DNA from: Nioella aestuarii
Lineage (GTDB): Bacteria; Pseudomonadota; Alphaproteobacteria; Rhodobacterales; Rhodobacteraceae
Length of the DNA stretch: 64,000 nt
Assembly: GCF_050896395.1 (NCBI RefSeq)
Contig: NZ_JBPBBA010000003.1
Location: forward strand, 141,920-205,919
Reading direction: 5' to 3'
Numbering within the stretch: position 1 is the stretch's first letter; each line of letters starts with the position of its first letter. This document shows, piece after piece, positions 1-8,867 of this stretch. The translations under genes and the position numbers were made by a program. A model generated the notes under the pieces. It ran no database searches and was not told the DNA's origin. It saw nothing but the letters and a program-made list of their open reading frames with translations.

Positions 1-148
1 CGCCCCGCGATACAAGCTTCGGTCATTGACGGTTTTCCGATCTACCGACCGAAGACATCCCCATTACTCCCCGGTGATTCCCCAAAATCACCGGTGTTAG
101 TGGGGTGTTAACACAAGATAGGGTTGTTTTGCACCTGCGGAACCTGCG

Positions 149-1372
149 TCAGGCACTCATTTCGGCACGATTCAGCGCACAGTGGTTCCAAAGCGCGTCC
201 ATCGCCCTCACCAGACCGTCCAGCATCTTGGGATCATGGACCGGAGACGGGGTGAAGCGCAGGCGCTCTGTTCCGCGCGGAACGGTCGGGAAATTGATCG
301 GCTGGACATAGATGCCGTATTCCGACAGCAGCATGTCCGAGATCTTCTTTGTATGGACCGGATCGCCCACCATGACCGGGACAATATGGCTGCCGTGATC
401 AATGATCGGCAGGCCCATGCCCTTAAGCCGCAGCTTCAGAACCTTGGCGCGTTCCTGGTGCAAATCACGCAACGCCTGATCGGATTTCAGATGACGAACC
501 GAGGCCGCGGCCCCTGCTGCCACGACCGGAGGAAGCGAGGTCGTGAATATGAAGCCCGGCGCATAAGACCTTACGGCATCACACATTTTTGCACTGGCTG
601 CGATATAGCCGCCATGCACGCCAAAGGCTTTGCCCAAGGTGCCGTTGATGATGTCGATCCGGTGCATCAGGTTGTCGCGTTCGGCTACGCCTGCACCACG
701 GGGGCCGTACATACCGACCGCGTGAACCTCATCGAGATAGGTCAGCGCGCCGAATTCATCGGCCAGGTCGCAGATCTCTTCGATGGGGCCGAAATCGCCA
801 TCCATGGAGTAGATCGACTCGAAAGCGATCAGCTTGGGCGCGGCCGGATCGTCGGCTTCCAACAGTTCGCGAAGATGCTCAACAGCATTATGACGGAAGA
901 TGCGCTTGGCCCCGCCATTGCGGCGCACGCCCTCGATCATCGAGGCATGGTTCAGCGCATCGGAATAGATGATCAGCCCCGGAAACAGCTTGGGCAGGGT
1001 CGACAATGTCGCGTCATTGGCGATGTAGGCCGAGGTAAAGAGCAGAGCGGCCTCTTTCTGGTGAAGGTCGGACAGTTCGGCCTCCAGCTCCTTGTGATAG
1101 ACCGTGGTGCCGGAAATGTTGCGCGTCCCGCCAGAACCTGCGCCGGTATCTTCAAGCGCCTTGTGCATTGCTTCCAGAACGACGGGATGCTGGCCCATGC
1201 CCAGATAATCATTGCCGCACCAGACTGTGATGTCCTGCTCCGAGCCATCAGGTTTTTTCCAGACAGCATGGGGGAACTGACCGCGGCGGCGTTCGATATC
1301 GATAAAAGTCCGGTAACGGCCTTCTTCGTGGAGGCGGTTCAGGGCGGCATCAAGCGCGGCATCGTAGTTCAC
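149..1372 (-). CDS. hemA: 5-aminolevulinate synthase
   Basis: Pyridoxal-phosphate enzyme that condenses glycine and succinyl-CoA to 5-aminolevulinate, the first step of tetrapyrrole synthesis by the C4 pathway typical of alphaproteobacteria. The 407-residue protein has the usual length. The PLP lysine is K248 in GTLGKAFGVHGG, with the DEVHAVGMYGPRGAG block near 214-228 and the glycine-rich SGGTRNISGTT segment near 80-90. It starts with GTG, preceded by AGGAGA at seven bases. A likely FnrL box (1528-1541) lies about 155 bases upstream of the start, which suggests oxygen-responsive control as known for hemA in Rhodobacter. Identification is very secure. Confidence 0.97.
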   Translation of the reverse strand: MNYDAALDAALNRLHEEGRYRTFIDIERRRGQFPHAVWKKPDGSEQDITVWCGNDYLGMGQHPVVLEAMHKALEDTGAGSGGTRNISGTTVYHKELEAELSDLHQKEAALLFTSAYIANDATLSTLPKLFPGLIIYSDALNHASMIEGVRRNGGAKRIFRHNAVEHLRELLEADDPAAPKLIAFESIYSMDGDFGPIEEICDLADEFGALTYLDEVHAVGMYGPRGAGVAERDNLMHRIDIINGTLGKAFGVHGGYIAASAKMCDAVRSYAPGFIFTTSLPPVVAAGAAASVRHLKSDQALRDLHQERAKVLKLRLKGMGLPIIDHGSHIVPVMVGDPVHTKKISDMLLSEYGIYVQPINFPTVPRGTERLRFTPSPVHDPKMLDGLVRAMDALWNHCALNRAEMSA

Positions 1373-1527
1373 TGGCGGTCTCCTTTTCCCGGACCCGTTC
1401 GCAAGGGCCCGAAAGACGCGGCTGGCATGGCTTCGGACGGATGCGTTTCCTTTGGTGCCCGAAGATTTGGCTGATCTAGGCCCTGAGGCCCACCCCTCGC
1501 AAGTTACAAATTGACGCGCAGGTTACT

Positions 1528-1541
1528 TTGACATGGATCAA
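1528..1541. promoter_or_regulatory. FnrL/FNR-type box upstream of hemA
   Basis: TTGACATGGATCAA matches the FNR/FnrL consensus TTGAT-N4-ATCAA with one T-to-C change in the left half. It lies between hemA and the stop codon of the next gene, on the upstream side of hemA. FnrL control of hemA is established in Rhodobacter; its action here is inferred. Confidence 0.6.
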
Positions 1542-1557
1542 CGGACCAGCGGTTTGA

Positions 1558-2142
1558 TCAGTTCAAAACCACGACACGGCAGTCTTCTTGTCCACAATTG
1601 GCGACGGCTGTTTCCTCATCCTCACCGATTCCCCATTGGCCGGTCGCGTTCGAAATCGCCATGGCGCGGGATCGGCCAAGCCGGCGATAGTCACCGCGCA
1701 GGGCCGCAGACGCTTCGGTATTCAGCTGCAAGCTGCGGCCCGGTTCCCAGCCTTCTGGACGCACCACCAGAACGACGATGCATTCCGGGCCGGAACTGCG
1801 CTGCGCCTCGCAGCCCTCAAGCGCGACCCGGCGGGCGTTTTCCTCATCATGGTAATTCGCGGCAGCAACCGTAGCTTCCGACGCCAACCCCATGCCCGGC
1901 GCGATGGCAATCGCCCCATAATAGCTGATTGCACCGGACAATTGCGGCGATTGCAGGACCGCGCGGTCGGTATCCGACAGGCTGTCATGCTCGATCAGCT
2001 CGACCTCGACCACGCCACGCTCGGCAAAGACCAGACGGCGGGCTTCACGCAGGTTGGGCAAGTCCTGAGCAAATGCAGGTAGACCGGTCGCCACAAGGGC
2101 AAGGGCCAGGCCCGAAGTTCTAAGAAAGGATATCGCGCGCAT
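1558..2142 (-). CDS. Exported protein of unknown function upstream of hemA
   Basis: A 194-residue protein with a clear Sec signal peptide (hydrophobic core SGLALALVATGLPAFAQ, cleavage after AFA near residue 25). The mature part has four cysteines (CEAQRSSGPEC in the middle and CGQEDC near the C-terminus) that could form two disulfides, and two small repeats resembling the stress-response DUF4189 style (AISYYGAIAIAP and SRAMAISNATGQWG, each followed by a cysteine-containing segment). It is co-directional with hemA and separated from it by the FnrL-box region. I recall relatives in this family being mislabelled as aminolevulinate synthase because of the neighbourhood; nothing in the sequence supports an enzymatic role. 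Function unknown. Confidence 0.8.
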   Translation of the reverse strand: MRAISFLRTSGLALALVATGLPAFAQDLPNLREARRLVFAERGVVEVELIEHDSLSDTDRAVLQSPQLSGAISYYGAIAIAPGMGLASEATVAAANYHDEENARRVALEGCEAQRSSGPECIVVLVVRPEGWEPGRSLQLNTEASAALRGDYRRLGRSRAMAISNATGQWGIGEDEETAVANCGQEDCRVVVLN

Positions 2143-2282
2143 GAAAAACTCCGCTCAACTTTGGGCCGGATGTCCGAAACCTTATCAGGGAATACCGTGT
2201 CGCCTGCCCTTCGGCAACATCTGGACAGTGGCGAGCGGGCTGGTAGGCTCCGCCTCAACACGCGATTGTGAAAGGAACCCCC

Positions 2283-3668
2283 ATGTCGCTCGACGCTGTG
2301 CTTGCCCGCATTGACGAAAACCTGGAAGCCGCGACTGACCGGCTGATGGAGCTGTTGCGAATCCCGTCGATCTCGACCGACCCGGCGTTCAACGACGACT
2401 GCGATCGGGCCGCTGATTGGCTGGTGGAGGAGCTGAAGGGCCTGGGCTTTGACGCCACCAAGCGCCCTACCCCCGGTCGCCCCATGGTCGTGGCCCATGC
2501 CAATGCCGACGCCGGGGGGCCGCATCTGCTGTTCTATGGGCACTATGACGTGCAGCCCGTTGATCCGCTGAACCTGTGGAACACGCCGCCCTTCGAACCT
2601 GCAATTGAAGACACGCCAAAAGGCAAGGTTATTCGCGGGCGTGGCGCGTCTGACGACAAGGGACAGCTGATGACCTTTGTCGAGGCGTGCCGGGCGTGGA
2701 AGGCCGTGCATGGCAGCCTGCCGGGTAAGATCACGCTGTTTTTCGAGGGTGAGGAAGAATCGGGCTCGCCGTCCTTGGTACCGTTCATGCGGGAAAACGC
2801 CGCCGAGCTGACGGCAGATATCGCGCTGATCTGTGACACTTCGATGGTCGCGCCCGGTGTGCCGTCGATCCCGACACAGCTGCGCGGGATGCTTAAGGAT
2901 GAATTCACCCTGACCGGCCCGCGTATCGACCTGCATTCGGGCCATTACGGTGGCCCCGGCCTGAACCCCCTGCGCGAACTGGCGCGGATCGTGGACAGTT
3001 TCTATGATCCCAAGACCGGGGCCGTTGCCGTGGAAGGGTTCTATGAAGGCGTCCATGAGGTGCCCGAAGAGATCCTGCGCCAGTGGAACATGTCCGGCTT
3101 CGATGAGGCGGACTATCTTGGCGAGGCTGGTTATTCCGTGTCCCACTACGAACAGGGCTTCTCCACCCTTGAAAAGCAATGGGCGCGTCCGACGCTGGAG
3201 GTGAACGGGCTTTGGGGTGGCTACCAGGGGGCCGGGTCAAAGACCGTGATCCCCTCCAAGGCGCATTGCAAGATCACTTGCCGCCTTGTGGGCGATATGG
3301 ACCCCGACGCATTGCGGGGAAAGATCCGCAAACATGTGGCCGACCGGCTTGGACCCGATCTGACGGTCGAGTGGGATCAGGACCTGGAAGGATCACGCGC
3401 GCCCGTAATGAACGTGAATCGCCCCGAATTCGAGAAGGCGCGTCAGGCATTGTCCGACGAATGGGGCCGCGAGGCCGTCTTTATCGGCATGGGCGGTTCC
3501 ATCCCGATTGCCGGGTTCTTCAAGGACGTGCTCGGCATGGACGCGCTGCTCACCGGTTTTGCCAATGACGACGATGCAATCCACTCCCCTAACGAGAAAT
3601 ACGATCTGGAGAGCTTTCACAAAGGCATCCGCTCCTGGGCGCGGATTCTGGATGCACTGACGCGTTAA
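2283..3668 (+). CDS. M20 family dipeptidase / metallopeptidase
   Basis: A 461-residue zinc peptidase of the M20 (ArgE/DapE/carboxypeptidase G2) family, probably a cytoplasmic dipeptidase. Metal and catalytic motifs are in order: FYGHYDVQP (first metal His and catalytic Asp), GRGASDDKGQ (bridging Asp), FEGEEESGS (catalytic Glu and metal Glu), the dimerisation-domain motif LHSGHYGG, and HSPNEKYD near the C-terminus (last metal His). The ATG at 2283 is preferred over the GTG at 2268 because AAAGGA lies just before it. It runs divergently from the hemA side and converges with the MATE gene, overlapping its end by four bases. Confidence 0.93.
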   Translation: MSLDAVLARIDENLEAATDRLMELLRIPSISTDPAFNDDCDRAADWLVEELKGLGFDATKRPTPGRPMVVAHANADAGGPHLLFYGHYDVQPVDPLNLWNTPPFEPAIEDTPKGKVIRGRGASDDKGQLMTFVEACRAWKAVHGSLPGKITLFFEGEEESGSPSLVPFMRENAAELTADIALICDTSMVAPGVPSIPTQLRGMLKDEFTLTGPRIDLHSGHYGGPGLNPLRELARIVDSFYDPKTGAVAVEGFYEGVHEVPEEILRQWNMSGFDEADYLGEAGYSVSHYEQGFSTLEKQWARPTLEVNGLWGGYQGAGSKTVIPSKAHCKITCRLVGDMDPDALRGKIRKHVADRLGPDLTVEWDQDLEGSRAPVMNVNRPEFEKARQALSDEWGREAVFIGMGGSIPIAGFFKDVLGMDALLTGFANDDDAIHSPNEKYDLESFHKGIRSWARILDALTR

Positions 3669-5032
3669 ATCTGCTCTGCGGGGCGCGGTACGTTTGCTGC
3701 CGTGCCCCACCAGAAGCGCGCCATCATGGTGAGACCGGCAATCGACAGGCCAATGGCCATTCCAAGCCAGATACCAACGCCTCCCATCCCGAACGAAAAT
3801 CCCAGCACATAACTGGCAGGCACACCGATCACCCAGTAGCTGAACACAGCGTAGATCATGGGCCGCTTGGTATCCTGAACACCGCGCAGAAAGCCAAGCG
3901 CCATGACCTGCATCGCATCCGCCAGTTGGAAAAGCGCCGCCATCGCCAGCAGCGACACTCCGAGGGCGATCAACTGATCGCGATGAGGTTCGGCCGGGTC
4001 GAGGAACAGACCGATCAGGAGATCGGGAATACCAAGGAACAGCGCGATGGTCAGACCGACCATAGCCAGTGACAGGATAAGAGCCGCCTGCGCCCCCTTG
4101 CGAAGATTGACGGTGTCCCCCTGTCCGAACGCGTTGCCCGCCCGCACGGTCGCAGCGGAACTCAACCCGAGGTGGATCATAAAGGTTGCCGCCGTGATTT
4201 GCAGCGCGATGCCGTGAACGGCCAGGGCCTCTTCACTGATCCAGCCCATCATAAAGGCGCTGGCCGTGAATAGCCCACTTTCGGCCAACATGGTCAGGCC
4301 AATCGGCAGGCCGAGACGGAAGACCTGCCCGAACGCGTCCCAATCAGGCCGCCAGGCGCGGGCGAGAATGGCATAGCTGCGAAGATCCTTGGCAAGCGCG
4401 GCATAGGCCGCAAGAAAAACGAACAGCACAATATTCGTGCCGAGCGAGGCAATGGCCGCCCCGCGCAGCCCCAGCTCCGGCGCGCCAAGATTGCCGAAGA
4501 TCAGCACCCAGTTCACAAACGCGTTCAACCCCGCCGCCGCCAGCGTCGACCACAAGACGATCTGCGTATATTCCAGCGCGGACAGATGGCTTTTAAAGAC
4601 CATGGCGATCAGGAAAAACGGCATCGACCACCCTGCGATCCTTAGATAATCCTGCATGGAAAGCGAGAGGTCGGGCTGCTGTCCAAGGGCTAAGAAAATC
4701 GGATCCGAAAACCAGAAAAACGGGATGAACGCCAGCCCCGCCAAGGCCGAGATCCAGACCCCCATACGCGTGACCCGGCGCACTTGCACCCTGTCTTCAT
4801 TGGCAATTGCAGCCGCTACCAGCGGCATCACTGCGATTGCAAAACCTGATCCCAGAAGGTACAGCACAAAGTAATAGGACGTCGCCAAAGACAGCGCCGC
4901 CAGTTCCTCGACCCCGTACCAACCCACCATCACCGTATCAGTGATACCGATGGATAATTGTGCAAGATAGCTTCCCGCCAATGGTAGACCGAGCAAAAAC
5001 ACAGCCTTTAGATGATGGCGAAAAGGTGTCAT
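3665..5032 (-). CDS. MATE family multidrug efflux transporter
   Basis: A 455-residue integral membrane protein with about twelve hydrophobic segments arranged as two six-helix halves, as in the MATE (MatE/NorM) family of cation-coupled drug exporters. Family signs include the N-terminal LPLAGSYLAQLSIGITDTVM and the equivalent second-half segment GLPIGLTMLAESGLF. AGGAAGAG precedes the ATG. It is a single gene convergent with the M20 peptidase. Substrate cannot be read from the sequence. Confidence 0.93.
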   Translation of the reverse strand: MTPFRHHLKAVFLLGLPLAGSYLAQLSIGITDTVMVGWYGVEELAALSLATSYYFVLYLLGSGFAIAVMPLVAAAIANEDRVQVRRVTRMGVWISALAGLAFIPFFWFSDPIFLALGQQPDLSLSMQDYLRIAGWSMPFFLIAMVFKSHLSALEYTQIVLWSTLAAAGLNAFVNWVLIFGNLGAPELGLRGAAIASLGTNIVLFVFLAAYAALAKDLRSYAILARAWRPDWDAFGQVFRLGLPIGLTMLAESGLFTASAFMMGWISEEALAVHGIALQITAATFMIHLGLSSAATVRAGNAFGQGDTVNLRKGAQAALILSLAMVGLTIALFLGIPDLLIGLFLDPAEPHRDQLIALGVSLLAMAALFQLADAMQVMALGFLRGVQDTKRPMIYAVFSYWVIGVPASYVLGFSFGMGGVGIWLGMAIGLSIAGLTMMARFWWGTAANVPRPAEQI

Positions 5033-5224
5033 GAGTGGTACTCTTCCTAGTCAGAGGCCGCGTCGAAGCAGCTTCGCAAGCACTTGAAAATTAGTTACAA
5101 ATTGAATACGCGTTTCCGTATTGGAACCGCACTGTTGCGCCGCACATACCCCTCTTCGCCACATTGGCGCCACAATTTTTGACGAGACATACACGTGCGT
5201 AAACAACGAGCAGAAGAAGCAAGA

Positions 5225-5671
5225 ATGCAAGACTCACGTTGGCATAAATTCCTGAGATCCGAAAGTGGCGGTGTCTCGGTTGACTGGACGGTCCTGACGG
5301 CCGCGGTCGCCGGTATGGCCCTGGCTGCCACTGCCGTGATCGAAGACGGAATTTCCACACTTGCATCCAACCTTGAAGCCGAACTTCGCACGCAACAAGT
5401 CAGCGATGCCTTCGTGGTGTTTACGTCAGCTCATTTCAACGCGCTCTATGACCAAGGCCTGATCGACGAAGCCGGCGCGGAAAGCCTGTTCGAATTCGCA
5501 AACGCCATGACGAATGCCGAGATTTTGAACGGCGTCGAAGATGGCATTCTCGCTTTCAACGACGGTCTCATGTCCGACCAAGAAGTGGCCTTGCTTGTCG
5601 CGATGGCCAGCGTTGGCTTGCAGCGCAATATCATCAGCAGTGACGAAGTTAACCTTGTGTCTACCTACTAG
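5225..5671 (+). CDS. Pilin-like membrane-anchored protein (Flp/TadE-style N-terminus)
   Basis: 148 residues. The N-terminus (MQDSRWHKFLRSESGGVSVD, then WTVLTAAVAGMALAATAVI) has a charged leader, a run resembling Flp/TadE prepilins (ESGGVSVDWTVL) and one hydrophobic helix, followed by a long soluble acidic domain. Flp pilins are normally about 50-70 residues, so the soluble extension of roughly 90 residues is unusual. The ATG at 5225 is chosen over a GTG at 5195 because a GAAGAAG stretch precedes it. A strong hairpin terminator follows. No Tad assembly genes are in the window. The pilin relation is inferred from the N-terminus only. Confidence 0.65.
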   Translation: MQDSRWHKFLRSESGGVSVDWTVLTAAVAGMALAATAVIEDGISTLASNLEAELRTQQVSDAFVVFTSAHFNALYDQGLIDEAGAESLFEFANAMTNAEILNGVEDGILAFNDGLMSDQEVALLVAMASVGLQRNIISSDEVNLVSTY

Positions 5672-5715
5672 GCCTTCACCGCGGTTGTCTGCCCCGGATC
5701 GGTTTGGCCAGCAAA

Positions 5716-5744
5716 GAAACGGCGCCCAGAACGGGCGCCGTTTC
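5716..5744. terminator. Bidirectional hairpin terminator
   Basis: A perfect 12-bp stem (GAAACGGCGCCC / GGGCGCCGTTTC) with a five-base loop, T-rich on the plus side and A-rich on the other. It sits between the convergent pilin-like gene and ppk2 and can serve both. Confidence 0.85.
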
Positions 5745-5752
5745 TTCGTATA

Positions 5753-6691
5753 TTACCGGGTCCGGCGATGATCCGGATGCAGGGATGACCCCAAGATGTG
5801 ATCTGAGGCGTGGACCACATGGCTGGCATGACCAACGATCAGCGGGTCTGGGGCTTGGGCAATCTCAGGATCCTTGCCGGGATAATCCAGCGTCGACAGG
5901 AAATGGCGCATCGTGTTCAGGCGCGCGCGCTTTTTGTCGTTGGACTTGATGATCGTCCAGGGCGCATCGGCCGTGTCGGTATAGAAGAACATCGCCTCTT
6001 TCGCCTCGGTATAGGCATCCCACTTGCCAAGGCTCGCCTTGTCGATCGGGCTCAGCTTCCACTGTTTCAGGGGATCGGTTTCACGGCTTTCAAACCGCGC
6101 GCGCTGTTCTTCCTGAGTAACCGAGAACCAATATTTGTATAGCCGGATACCGGACCGCACCAACATCCGTTCCAGATCGGGCGTCTGGCGCATGAATTCC
6201 AGGTACTCATGAGGTTCGCAAAAGCCCATCACCCGTTCAACGCCCGCACGATTGTACCAGCTGCGGTCATAGAAGACCATTTCACCCGACGTCGGCAGAT
6301 GGTTGATGTAGCGTTGGAAAAACCACTGTCCGCGTTCCTCGTCCGTCGGCTTGTTCAGCGCCACAACACGGGCAAACCGCGGGTTGAGGTGTTCGGTAAA
6401 CCGTTTGATCGTGCCGCCCTTGCCGGCCGCGTCACGCCCTTCGAACAGGATAACGAACTTTTGCCCGGTTTCCTGCGCCCAGAGTTGCACCTTAAGCAGT
6501 TCGGCCTGAATGCGCGCCTTCTCGGCCTCGTATTCCTTGCGCTGCAATTTAGCGGAGTAAGGGTATTCCCCGGTTTCGAACGCATGGCGGATGTCATCCG
6601 TCGTCACCGTGGGAAAGCCCTTGTCAGACCCGTTGGTCTGGCTCGCCTCGGTCGCGTCATTGCGGGCGTCGATGGCTGCGGGTGCGGTCAT
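5753..6691 (-). CDS. ppk2: Polyphosphate kinase 2 (PPK2)
   Basis: 312-residue cytoplasmic kinase that transfers phosphate between polyphosphate and nucleotides. The Walker A motif FEGRDAAGKGGT is at about 83-94, the Walker B region VFYDRSWYNRAGVE follows, and the lid contains the conserved R-x-x-P/D-rich ESRETDPLKQWKLSP. The first 30 residues form a low-complexity tail outside the catalytic core. Good Shine-Dalgarno (AGGAGA) before the ATG. A perfect FNR-type box is centred about 63 bases upstream of the start codon, which implies oxygen-limited induction. The gene is divergent from parE. The nucleotide class (ADP or GDP preferring) cannot be decided by eye. Confidence 0.95.
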   Translation of the reverse strand: MTAPAAIDARNDATEASQTNGSDKGFPTVTTDDIRHAFETGEYPYSAKLQRKEYEAEKARIQAELLKVQLWAQETGQKFVILFEGRDAAGKGGTIKRFTEHLNPRFARVVALNKPTDEERGQWFFQRYINHLPTSGEMVFYDRSWYNRAGVERVMGFCEPHEYLEFMRQTPDLERMLVRSGIRLYKYWFSVTQEEQRARFESRETDPLKQWKLSPIDKASLGKWDAYTEAKEAMFFYTDTADAPWTIIKSNDKKRARLNTMRHFLSTLDYPGKDPEIAQAPDPLIVGHASHVVHASDHILGSSLHPDHRRTR

Positions 6692-6747
6692 TACGGTCTC
6701 CTTTTCTTTGTCCTGCTTCCGTCTTGCACAAAACCTGGCAGCGCGCC

Positions 6748-6761
6748 TTGATCGGCATCAA
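6748..6761. promoter_or_regulatory. Perfect FnrL/FNR-type box in the ppk2-parE divergent region
   Basis: TTGATCGGCATCAA matches TTGAT-N4-ATCAA at every fixed position. It is 57 bases from the ppk2 start codon and about 145 from parE. The spacing to ppk2 suits an activating site around -41; an obvious -10 element was not recognised. Confidence 0.7.
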
Positions 6762-6905
6762 GAAACCGTCACATAACCCGTTTGCACCCGTGGATTGTGC
6801 TGGTCCGCCCCTGCCCCACAAAATCCTGCGTTGCCCCTTGTCGGGTGCCCCACCCCTGCGATACCCTGCGAGACAATCAAAAGCACAAGACAAAGAGCAG
6901 ATGGC

Positions 6906-8867
6906 ATGGCCGACGATCTTCTTTCCCCGCCGGTGGACACCGGAGGATATGACGCCTCCTCGATCGAGGTGCTGGAGGGGCTGGAACCCGTCCGCAAGAG
7001 GCCCGGCATGTATATCGGCGGCACCGATGAACGCGCCCTGCATCACCTGGTCGCCGAAATCCTCGACAACTCGATGGACGAGGCCGTCGCAGGCCACGCC
7101 ACCCGCATCGAGGTCGAACTTCATGCCGATCATTCCGTCACCATCCGCGACAACGGTCGCGGAATGCCCGTTGATCCGCACCCGAAATTCCCCGGCAAGT
7201 CGGCGCTGGAGGTGATCTTGTGCACTCTGCACGCGGGCGGCAAGTTCTCGGGCGACAGCTATGAAACCTCGGGCGGTCTGCACGGCGTCGGTGCATCCGT
7301 GGTCAACGCCCTCTCAGATCACCTGCGCGTGGAAGTCGCCCGCAACCGAGAGCTTTTCGCGCAGGAGTTTTCGCGCGGCATCCCGAAGGGCCCGGTGCAA
7401 GCCATCGGCGCTGCCCCCAACCGGCGCGGCACCACCGTCACTTTCCATGCGGATGAACAGATCTTTGGCCATCACCGGTTCAAACCCGCCCGGCTTCTGA
7501 AGATGGTCCGCTCCAAGGCGTATCTCTTTTCCGGCGTTGAAATCCGCTGGAAGTCGGCCATCGCGGAAGGCGACACACCGCTGGAGGCCACCTTCCATTT
7601 CCCCGGTGGTCTGGGCGACTACCTCAAGGAAACTCTCGGCACCGCCTCAACCTATGCCGATCAGCCCTTTGCCGGTACGGTCGATTTCAAGGAACGCTTC
7701 AACACGCCGGGCAAGGTGGAATGGGCGATTAACTGGACGCCCTCGCGTGATGGGTTCATCCAATCCTATTGTAACACCGTGCCCACGCCCGAAGGCGGCA
7801 CGCATGAGGCCGGGTTCTGGGCTGCGGTCCTGAAAGGCATCCGCGCCTATGGCGAGCTTTTGGGCAACAAGAAGGCGGCGCAGATCACCCGTGATGACCT
7901 GATCACTGGGGGCTGCGCGCTGGTGTCCTGTTTTATCCGGGAACCCGAATTCGTCGGCCAGACCAAGGATCGCCTCGCCACGACCGAGGCGCAGCGGCTG
8001 GTGGAAAACGCCGTGCGCGACCATTTCGACAACTGGCTGGCCGCCGATACAAAGGCGGCGGGCGCGATCCTCGATTTCCTGGTGCTCAGGGCCGAGGAAC
8101 GCCTGCGCCGCCGGCAGGAGAAGGAAACGCAACGGAAATCCGCCACCAAACGCCTGCGCCTGCCCGGCAAGCTGGTGGATTGTTCCAACTCCAGCCGCGA
8201 CGGGACGGAACTTTTCATCGTTGAGGGCGACTCGGCCGGTGGCTCCGCCAAGATGGCGCGGGACCGCAAGACACAGGCACTCCTGCCCTTGCGCGGGAAA
8301 ATCCTGAACGTGCTTGGCGCGGCGGGGTCCAAGATTACGACAAATGCCGAGATCAACGATCTCTGCCAGGCCATGGGCGTGGGGATCGGGACGAAGTTCA
8401 ACATCGACGACCTGCGCTATGACAAGATCATCATCATGACCGACGCGGATGTGGACGGCGCCCATATCGCCTCGCTCCTGATGACCTTCTTCTTCACCCA
8501 GATGCGGCCCATGATCGACGCAGGGCATCTTTATCTGGCTTGCCCACCTTTGTATCGCCTGACGCAAGGCTCGCGCCGCGTCTATTGCCTGGATGAGGCG
8601 GAACGGGACGAGTGGCTCTCCAAGGGGCTCGGCGGCAAGGGCAAGATCGACGTTTCCCGCTTCAAGGGCCTGGGCGAGATGGACGCCAAGGACCTGAAGG
8701 AAACCACGATGGACCCCGAGCAGCGGAAACTGATCCGCGTCAGCATCGACGACGAGGTGCCGGGAGAAACCGGAGACCTGGTGGAGCGCCTGATGGGCAA
8801 GAAACCCGAACTGCGCTTCCAGTATATCCAGGAGAACGCGCAGTTCGTGGAGGAGTTGGATGTTTGA
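6906..8867 (+). CDS. parE: DNA topoisomerase IV subunit B
   Basis: 653-residue ATPase subunit of topoisomerase IV, which decatenates daughter chromosomes with ParC. GHKL ATPase motifs are visible: EILDNSMDEAV, RDNGRGMPVDPHP, and the GGLHGVGASVVNAL lid. The C-terminal TOPRIM domain has VEGDSAGGSAKMARDR and MTDADVDGAHIASLL. The length of about 650 and the missing GyrB-type insertion favour ParE over GyrB. The ATG at 6906 starts MADDLLSPP, after a longer open frame without typical ParE sequence. The stop codon overlaps the start of the next gene. Confidence 0.94.
   Translation: MADDLLSPPVDTGGYDASSIEVLEGLEPVRKRPGMYIGGTDERALHHLVAEILDNSMDEAVAGHATRIEVELHADHSVTIRDNGRGMPVDPHPKFPGKSALEVILCTLHAGGKFSGDSYETSGGLHGVGASVVNALSDHLRVEVARNRELFAQEFSRGIPKGPVQAIGAAPNRRGTTVTFHADEQIFGHHRFKPARLLKMVRSKAYLFSGVEIRWKSAIAEGDTPLEATFHFPGGLGDYLKETLGTASTYADQPFAGTVDFKERFNTPGKVEWAINWTPSRDGFIQSYCNTVPTPEGGTHEAGFWAAVLKGIRAYGELLGNKKAAQITRDDLITGGCALVSCFIREPEFVGQTKDRLATTEAQRLVENAVRDHFDNWLAADTKAAGAILDFLVLRAEERLRRRQEKETQRKSATKRLRLPGKLVDCSNSSRDGTELFIVEGDSAGGSAKMARDRKTQALLPLRGKILNVLGAAGSKITTNAEINDLCQAMGVGIGTKFNIDDLRYDKIIIMTDADVDGAHIASLLMTFFFTQMRPMIDAGHLYLACPPLYRLTQGSRRVYCLDEAERDEWLSKGLGGKGKIDVSRFKGLGEMDAKDLKETTMDPEQRKLIRVSIDDEVPGETGDLVERLMGKKPELRFQYIQENAQFVEELDV

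Noticed and set aside
182..1474. A 430-codon open frame opposite hemA
   Set aside because: Antisense of hemA with a composition unlike proteins.
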